A stretch of 64,000 nt of DNA from Alligator mississippiensis (Eukaryota > Chordata > Crocodylia > Alligatoridae), in contig NC_081824.1 of NCBI RefSeq assembly GCF_030867095.1, positions 238,726,719 to 238,790,718 of the forward strand. Reading direction: 5' to 3'. The number at the start of each line of letters is the position of its first letter. Position 1 is the first letter of the stretch. Positions 57,150 through 64,000 of the stretch are shown piece after piece. The notes under the pieces are model-generated. The model was not told the origin of the DNA. It saw only the letters and a list, made by a program, of their open reading frames with translations, and ran no database searches. The position numbers and the translations under genes were made by a program.

Positions 57150-58520
57150 GGACCCAGGTGCCTGGCTGATCTTCATGTATGTTGGGGGAATGTGGGAAGG
57201 ATCGAGACGACCACCACCAAGAAGCAGTGACAGATGGTGGTGGTGATGGTGGTTGGGAATTTCCTTCTCCAGGGAATGGAGGGATCCGTTTACTGACCAG
57301 ACCTATTGTCCTGAGAGGTCTGCTGCTTTCCTGGAGACTGAATCCAAGATATCACGGAGGGGTTACCAGGACTCATCTGGCCCTCTGACTGCTACCCCAT
57401 GATGCTCATCCATGTGGACACCAGTGATACTGCCAGGGAGGCCCTGAGTGTATCAAAAGTGACTACAGGGCTCTGGATGCCAGACTGAAGGGGATGGGTG
57501 ATCAAGTGGTGTTCTTTTCAATCCTTCCAGTCAAGGGAAAGGGCTCGGGTAGGATCAATGCCTGGTTGCACAGGTGTTGTTGCTAGCAGGGCTTTGGCTT
57601 CTTTGACCATGGGATGATGTTCCAAGAAGAAGGATTGCTAAGAAGAGATGAGATCCACCTGACGAAGAGAGGGAAGAGCATGTTTGCAGACAATTTCTCT
57701 AACCTAGTGAGGAGGGCTTTAAACTAGGTTCACTGCGAGAGAGAGAGAGAGAGACCAAAGCCCTGAGGTAAGTGGGGAAGTGGGTGACCTGGAGGAAGAG
57801 CAAGCAGGAGAGTGGGGAACAGGGTAAGTGCTCTCATTCTTCTTGAGAAAACAGGAGAACCATCTAGTTAGCTCAGGTGCCTGTACACAAATGTAAGGAG
57901 CCTGTAAGCAGGAAGAATTGGAAGTTCTTGCACAGTCAGTGAATTATAACATGATTGGAATAACAGAGACTTGGTGGGATAGCTCGTATGAGTGGAGAAC
58001 TGTCATGGATGGGTATAAGGAGCAGGAGTTGCACTTTATGTAAAAGAGCCATATGATTCTTCAGAGCTCCAGTATGAAACTGGAGATTGACCCTAACCCA
58101 GAGACTTTTGACAGGCCTGAAGAGAGAGCAACAAGGGTGATGTCGTGGTGGGGGTCTGCTATAGACCACCAGACTAGGGGAAGTGGTAGATCAGGCTTTC
58201 TTCAAACAGCTAGTGGAAGTTTCCAGATCACATGGGAGACTTCAGTCACCCTGACATGCTGGGAGGTCAATACAGCAGTGCACAGGCAATCCAGGAAGTT
58301 TTTGGAGAGTGTTGGGGTCAACTTCCTGGTGCAAGTGCTGGAGCGGCTGACTAGGAGCTAAGCTCTTCTTGACCTGGTGCTCACAAACTGAAGAATTGGT
58401 GGGGGATGTACTAGTAGATGGCAACTTGGGCAGCAGCGACCACAAGATGATTGAGTTCAGGATCCTGAAGGAAGGAAGGATGGAGAGCAGGAGAGTAAGG
58501 CTCGCCCCTTCCATGACAAA
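57150..58520 (+). mobile_element. CR1 LINE 5' part: SGNH ORF1 and endonuclease
   Basis: Plus-strand text shows the C-terminal part of CR1 ORF1, an SGNH-hydrolase (esterase-like) domain: VVVGNFLLQG where active enzymes have GDS (about 57240), YPMMLIHVDTSDTA (57390), QVVFFSILPVKG, GFGFFDHGMMFQEEGLLRRD and the DEIHLTKRG block carrying the Asp/His pair (57640-57730). Then the ORF2 APE endonuclease begins: LRCLYTNVRSL, GVALYVKEPYDSSELQYE, GDVVVGVCYRPP. Several stops and frameshifts make it inactive. The RT half is missing, the reverse of the usual CR1 5'-truncation. Confidence 0.8.
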
Positions 58521-58539
58521 CTCCAAAGCTCCAGGCTTT

Positions 58540-59200
58540 CTGCCCCCTGGGGCTTCAGTTGAACCTTAGTTGTGGGGGACTCATTCCTCCCCTATCATGT
58601 CCCACTCTCACCAATATCTTAAATCAAACCTTACAGTTTAATGGACGAGAACCCCATAAACTCTTGCAAGTCCCCTCATTTCAAAAAGAAGTCTGTCATT
58701 CCTGCAGGAACAGAATTTCTGCCCACTGCTGTCAGAAACCCCAAAATCACTTGAGATAAGAAGCCAAATTGGGTTTATTGCATAAGACAGAAAAATATAG
58801 GAAATGGCTTGTTAAAGTATAGAGACAAGTATACAGAAATAAGAACAAAAGTACCTTCTAATGGGAAGCAGCTTCCAGATGCTTTCTTCAGTCCAAACAC
58901 CTAGTAGCCCACTCAACTCCAGAGTGATCCTCACAGCCTTGTACTGTCCAAGTCCCCTATTTCAGCCTAAGATTCAGGTAATCTTTTCCCTCCAAAGGCC
59001 TTTCTAAATCCCCAAGCCTGTATAACATTTTTCCTCCTTTCAGTTTCCAAAAACATTCTGTGTTTGCTTGCAATTGCTTCAGGGATCTTCCCAGTTACCT
59101 GATAAGCGTACTAAAGGAGTCCGTTTTGATATGGACTCAGGAATTGTTAAGTGTAAAGCCCCTAATCTTTAAGTCTGCACTTGAGCTGAATATAAACAAA
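58540..59200 (-). mobile_element. possible LTR fragment, antisense (fossil)
   Basis: On the minus strand, TTATGCAATAAACCCAATTT near 58780 resembles an LTR polyadenylation region, and the block begins where the CR1 copy stops. Its ends and a target duplication were not found, so this is a weak call. Confidence 0.25.
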
Positions 59201-59254
59201 ACACTTATTTATTGGGCTCCCCAAACTACCAAAACATTTTATACAGTATACTAC

Positions 59255-59470
59255 AGGGGTATGCAACCCCCAGCACAGGTGCCAGATCATGGCATGCAAA
59301 GGCATTTTGCTTTGCATGCACACCTCGGGGCAGAAGGAGCTGGGCCTACACTGCCACAGGGATCAGACCCTCTCAATTCCCAGAGTGTCTGCCCCTTGCA
59401 TACCAACATCTTACAAGTTGAGGTGGCAGGTGTTTTTGGGACTCTACCCAAAAATGCTGTCAACCCTGAG
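59255..59470. mobile_element. possible hAT MITE
   Basis: Starts CAGGGGTATGCAACCC, a hAT-like terminus, with GCATGCAAAGGC / GCTTTGCATGC hairpin material at 59290-59325. The right end is not clear. Confidence 0.35.
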
Positions 59471-60170
59471 ATACCAACATATAAATGATAAAAATGACTA
59501 ATCATTATGAGCTCTTGATAAGAGATCAAACATGATGGTAGTCAAACTAATTTGGGGGATACTTGTTAAATGACCAGCTGCATATGGGCAACCTGTGATG
59601 AGTACCTTTCACCAATTACAGCCAATGAGACTGCAATATTTTTTTTTCCGGTTTAGATCAGGTCACTGGCATCCATGCTTTTATAACCTTGAGACTAAAA
59701 TACTTCAAATGCACTACACTATTTCACAACAGCTGGGCCAAGTGGTCCTCCAGGTATCTGGCCACGGAAGGATCATCTTGATCATAGATTTTTACTCTTC
59801 ACCAAATCTTTAAGCAATTTGGTATCATTACCAATAAGTTGAGTTGTTACCTGGTCCCTCATTTTCTAGTTATGCATGCCATGTATTGGAACGTTTTAAT
59901 ACAAAGTTGGAAGAACAGTTCAGTTAATATGCATATCAAAGCAATTTTGGGTCAATCATCTCTGTTGAAAATAAGATCTAGCTGCAATCTTGCACTCCAA
60001 GCCAAATATGTTGTTTCATTGATTTGTATATTGGCATTATTTTCCATATGCTACACTTAATTTCTCCTAACATCTTGTCTGCTTTTTCAGACTGAAGCTA
60101 CATGTTGAACAGAGGTTTCATTGAGTTGTTTCTAGTGAAACATCACTGAATTGATATGTTCCATTATTTT

Positions 60171-61492
60171 GTACTAGCCAATTGCCCGTCAAGAATGATG
60201 GGTGGGGCAGACGGCATTGGAAACCCATGCCCTGCTTTTGTCTGGGACTGCTCCCCTCTTCCCTCCTTCTGCTTTGGGTCTGGACCCGTTTCCTACCCCC
60301 TCCCTGCTGCAGCAGTGGGGGGAGGGGAGGAACAGGTCTGGGCCCGATGTGGGGAAGGACTGGGCCCAAGGGTGGGGAGAAGCCAGGCCACCACGGTGGG
60401 GGGGAGGGGAGCAGTGGGCTTAGGGTTAATGTGGGGGAGGAGGCCTGTTCCACCCTTTCCCTCAGCTGTGGCTGCGTCCGGCCGGGTCTGCTGTCGTCCC
60501 CCCCTGTATTGGGCCTGGGCCCACTCCTCCCCTTCCCCCACTGCCAGTGTCACCACTGTGGCATGCCTGCTCTTCCCCCCTGTGCCAGGCCCACTGCTTC
60601 CCCCCCATGGTGCACCTGCTACCCCCCCCCCTCCCCCCCCCCCCCCCCACCCCCCCGTGTCGGGCCTGCTTCTCTCCCAACCACTGCCAGGTCGGCTCTG
60701 CAGGCAGCAACGACAGAAGCGGGGAGGGGCAGGCCAAGGCCAGCGCTGGTGGCCTCACCCCCCTGTGGTGTCCCAACTCTGCTCCCATCCCATGCAGCTG
60801 CCCTCTGCCACCTCCAAGGAGCAAGGGGGTGGAGGGGGGCACGGCTCCATTGCAGTCGCTTCCAGGGAGCAGGGCGGCAGCAGGGTGAGGCCAGTTGTGC
60901 TAGCCTCGATCCCTGCTCTGTGCCCTGTGTCCTTGCCATCAAGGCGGTATGTTGCCACCTGTCCGAACGCTTCTTCACACTCTGATTGGCTGTTTGTCAG
61001 CCAATCAGAGCGCAAATAAACCGTTGTAGACAGACAGACAGACAAAGGATTTTATAATATAGAATTTATTGACATTGAGTTTCCTTGTTATTATTGGTCA
61101 TTTACATAGCTTGTTTATGGGTCTGTGGAGTTCTTTAGAGTCCTGAGAGAGAGAGAGAGAGAGATTATTAAAAAAAAAAAAAAAAAAGTCTTAGTCCACA
61201 TGTCTGTCTGTAATGCTCTTGGGTGTGGCTTCTGGCGGGGCCTGGCTCCAGCCAGTGCTGCGCGTGGGGCGAATTGCCTGTCAAGAATGACAGAGGGAGG
61301 GTGGGGGGGAATGATGATAGGGACATAGTGCTGCCATAATGGAGGGGATGGAGCACCTCTCCTCCGCACTCCCTGGCTCTGCTCCTTGGAGGCGGTGGTG
61401 GCTTGGTGCTGGCCTTGCCCCTCCCTTTCATCTCTGCTATCATGGTGTTACTCCATTTCTGCTGTCCTTCTTGATGGGTAGTTCACTAGTAC
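60171..61492. mobile_element. palindromic interspersed repeat(s), GC-rich core
   Basis: GTACTAGCCAATTGCCCGTC at the left and GTACTAGTGAACTACCCATC (reversed) at 61455-61492 are inverted. A second start, GAATTGCCTGTCAAGAATGA, lies at about 61263, and a tail with (ACAG)n and GGATTTTATAATATAG is at 61030-61065. Either one element with inverted ends or two copies in opposite orientation. The 287-codon plus ORF (60156-61019) is Pro/Ala/Gly-rich and repeat-borne. A third, minus copy begins near 62020. Confidence 0.5.
60980..61010. repeat. perfect 13-bp palindrome with two CCAAT boxes
   Basis: CTCTGATTGGCTG, loop TTTGT, CAGCCAATCAGAG. Both arms contain a CCAAT pentamer, a possible NF-Y site, in inverted orientation. 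It lies near the 3' end of the repeat at 60171. Confidence 0.9.
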
Positions 61493-62499
61493 TCTAATAA
61501 CTTTTGTTGCCAGCAACTTTCCTTGTCTTGTTGCTGCTTTTCTCTCCTCTCCAAATCACTAATAAATTCATTAAACAGTATGTGAAACTCTTTGGTAGTT
61601 AATCTTTTGCCATGTCGTTTGCATTGTTTTTTCTGTATGTTGTTCTGTCTCCAAGCCAGTTTTTAATTCAAGATAATACTTAATTTTCATACCATGATTA
61701 CTTTACTGTATTTACTTGAATAGAAGAAAACCCTGATTATAAGATGACCCCCAATAATTAGATTTTATGTATGGAAAATGTATAAATTTGTTAAAATTAT
61801 CCAGGTATAGAATCTAATTATTTGATGTTTGCCTTGCATATGTCTCCCTCCTACTAGTACATCAGGGAAAGTAAATCTGGAGGATAAGGTAGCCCCTCTG
61901 CTCTGTTCTTCCTGCATCTCTCTCCTCTGGCAATCCCTTCCCTCTCTCTTTACTGTCTGACCCTGTTCTCCCTGAGCATATGGAAGAGAGGAGCAAGTCT
62001 AGTTTAAAAAAAAAAAAAAAAAGCTGTATTCTGTCTGTCTGGAGCACTCTGGTTGTCTTGACAACCAATTATAATGCTTACTGAAACAACCAATCAGAGT
62101 ACTCTGGAGCATGCCTACTTCTTTCATAGCCTGGGTGTCAGAGGTCGGTGGGTTCTGAGCTGCAGAGGGTCCCAATGCTTCCCTCTGCGGAGGTGGCACA
62201 CCTCTGGGTAGGGGGTGCAATTCTGTCCCTGGCTGCAGCCCATACTGCCACACCTGCAGGGGGACTTCCCCCTGGTACCAGCGCTGCACATGAGGGGAGG
62301 CATGAGGGTGATGCCACTGTGAATCCTTCAGCTTAGTGGCAGTCCTGTGCCCAGCTCCTCCACAGCGCCAGCCCCTGCAGCCCAGTCTAGCTCAGCCCTG
62401 TCAGCATGGCGTGCTAGGAGCCATAAAACCGCCCAGCAGCAGTGCCTGCGCGCTGCTGCTCAGGGCAGTGAGTGCTGCTGCTGGGGTGTGTGAGCTCCG

Positions 62500-62765
62500 G
62501 TGGCGGGGTGGGTGGTGAGGGCACAAGCAGGGCTGAGGGGTTGTGGGGGCTGGGGAGTGAGTGGCACGAGGAGGGTCATGGGGTTGTTGGGGGGGAGTGA
62601 GGGGCATGAGCATGGCCGGGGGGAAGTGAAGGCCACAGGGTTGGTGGGGGTGAAGTGAGGGGTACGAGGAGGACCACAGGGTTGGGGGGGGGGGTGAGGA
62701 GAGTGAGGGCTGCGAGCAGGGTCAGGGGATTGCGGGGAGTGAGGGGTACGAGCAGGGCCTGGGAG
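62500..62765. repeat. G-rich minisatellite, about 40-45 bp units
   Basis: Roughly six degenerate units with GTGAGGGGYACGAGCAGGGC and GGGGTTGNGGGGG. The related array in opposite orientation is at 36760-36910. Confidence 0.7.
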
Positions 62766-63025
62766 CACAATGCTGTTATACTATAATAGTAGATATTCCT
62801 ATGTCTGTGTTTGCACATGGATAGCTTCGTGTAGCCTTTTTGAGGGTGAGAAGTTTTGGTTTTGTTAAAGTATTTGGTCAAAGGATAACTAAAAAAATAC
62901 TGTATTTAAAGAAATACTTTTGCAATAAAAATTTAATTGCAAATGTTTTGTTGGTTTCAACTAGCTTGAAAACAATAACTTTAAAATGAAACATGACTAG
63001 CAATTTGCATATAGTACCCATATAG

Positions 63026-63292
63026 ATTTCATAGACATTAGGGGTGGAAGGGACCTCGGAAGATCATCGAGTCCAGCCCCCTGCCCAAAGGGCAGGAAGT
63101 CAGCTGGGGTCATAGGATCCCAGCAAGATAAGCATCCAGTTTGTTCCTGAAGGTGTTCAATGTAGGCGCTTGAACCACCTCCGATGGCAGGCTGTTCCAG
63201 ACCTTGGGGGCTTGGACAGTAAAGAAATTCTTCCTTATGTCCAGCCTGAAATGATCTTGCAGTAGTTTATGACCATTTGACCTATACTTAGT
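63026..63292 (-). mobile_element. CR1 3' end
   Basis: Plus orientation starts GATTTCATAGACATTAGGGG, then TGGAAGGGACCTCGGAAGAT, and the minus frame at 63110-63358 reads HKLLQDHFRLDIRKNFFTVQ and NSLPSEVVQAPTL, the end of CR1 ORF2. Confidence 0.92.
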
Positions 63293-63717
63293 TCTTCCAG
63301 AATAGATGGATTTTTTTTTTTGAAACTGATGCACTGCTGCAAGTTTTAGCACAGGCACTGCACAAACATACTTCTGAGCAGTACTTTAGCACCTACGTAT
63401 GATATACAAACAATTTTTTCTTTCTTTTTAATTTTTTTGGCAAAAAAATGTGTTTCTAGGTATATAAATTGTGTGTGTATGCGCGTGTGTGTACACGTAC
63501 ACCTCCCCACCTTTCCCTTCCCTCCCCTCCCCTTCCCTTAACACTCCTGTTTTGTGACCGATATGGTTCACCTGAAAAGTCCATAACAAACATCTACAGT
63601 TAATCACAAGCATCACCATTAGAATAACCCTACCTGTGCGCTTGTTGCTGTCTCCCTTACCCATTACAATCACTCCAAGCTGCCTCTGCCCCCTCCCCCC
63701 CCCAACTTCCCTAGCCC

Positions 63718-63933
63718 TTAGTCCATATAGTCTTCGTTGTCCTGTTCCTCCTTGCCATTCTCATTGTTCTCCCCCTCCTCATCACTGTCATTGTCCTCCT
63801 CCCCATCGTCACCTTCTCTTGGGGTTTTGTTCCTGAGCAATCTGTGCCGTTCTTTCCTCTTCCGTGTGTCTTCTGCCTTATTCTTCCCTTCATCTCCTTC
63901 CATCTTCTTATAGTACAGCTGTAGCTCACTCAC
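63718..63933 (-). other. acidic ORF, possible processed-pseudogene remnant
   Basis: A 71-codon minus-strand frame without an ATG start gives SELQLYYKKMEGDEGKNKA, a basic patch KRKERHRLLRNK and an Asp/Glu-rich tail ending DNEDYMD. The composition suggests the C-terminus of a nuclear protein rather than a random repeat, but I do not recognise it. The frame is closed upstream by a stop. It may be a retropseudogene piece or simple purine-rich sequence. Confidence 0.25.
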
Positions 63934-64000
63934 TCAAAGCATTTCAAAAGTCAACCCCACAGTTCGGCACTGGTCTGACTTTACCTTATGGAGGGTAGGG

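Larger units (their letters stand above)
39554..64000 (+). other. MAN1A2: MAN1A2 intron 1 (5' part)
   Basis: Begins with GTAGATG directly after the exon and shows no further MAN1A2 coding sequence up to the window end. Exon 2 should encode an EEEERLRNKI-like coiled stem and is not found. The intron is filled by the repeats listed below; between them, for example 39600-41300, 42000-44100, 45150-46450, 48900-49680, 52080-52800 and 54570-56340, no gene or RNA was recognised. Confidence 0.8.

Noticed and set aside
60156-61019. 287-codon plus-strand ORF and overlapping long ORFs
   Set aside because: Open frames in several phases and both strands, Pro/Gly/Ala-rich, inside an interspersed GC-rich repeat; no domain.

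Overview
This 64 kb window is vertebrate nuclear DNA and most probably crocodilian. It is dominated by CR1 LINEs whose 3' ends finish in the ATGAATCTATGAA-type terminal repeat, and it also holds hAT-type MITEs, a Tigger-like DNA transposon, an old Ty3/gypsy element and solo LTRs, the repeat mix of crocodilian and turtle genomes. The organism call is inferred from repeat content only. There are no bacterial-type operons.

Only one host gene is convincing. At 39246-39553 on the plus strand lies the first coding exon of MAN1A2, the Golgi alpha-1,2-mannosidase IB. It encodes the cytosolic tail, the signal-anchor helix and the start of the stem. It sits in a CpG island (about 38450-39330) with GC boxes, NRF1-like sites, a short upstream ORF and a cluster of ACGT-core elements. 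One of these reads ACGTGGC, the sequence known as the Golgi-stress element. A splice donor follows at 39554. No exon 2 (EEERLRNKI-type sequence) is seen, so 39554-64000 is read as part of intron 1 on the plus strand.

The 38 kb upstream is intergenic. From left to right it holds: a hAT MITE (106-863); copies of a Penelope-like tail family (about 1130-3665); an RTE-like LINE split by a hAT MITE (4240-5900); two CR1 copies, one minus (5985-7045) and one plus with nearly open RT (7365-9418); a possible retroviral gag scrap with a MITE (9440-10042); a near full-length Tigger transposon (10597-12665); a tRNA-like repeat interrupted by a MITE (14390-15075); two old CR1 copies (16755-19080); about 3.7 kb with little repeat content (19080-22780); a second RTE-like LINE (22790-27110) split by an unidentified GC-rich block; then a Ty3/gypsy fossil with both LTRs (28579-36279) that has itself received a LINE, a solo LTR and a MITE. 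A long inverted repeat (37040-37530), a solo LTR (37651-38142) and a tiny Penelope-like insertion (38313-38410) lead up to the promoter.

Intron 1 holds further CR1 scraps, MITEs (notably a 1.18 kb hAT element with perfect 8-bp target duplications at 50487-51664), a Tigger end, a rare 5' CR1 portion that keeps the SGNH-esterase ORF1 and endonuclease (57150-58520), and a cluster of palindromic and minisatellite repeats (60170-62800).

I found no convincing undescribed gene system. The observations most worth checking are the hammerhead-ribozyme-like core in the Penelope-like family and the Golgi-stress-type promoter cluster of MAN1A2.
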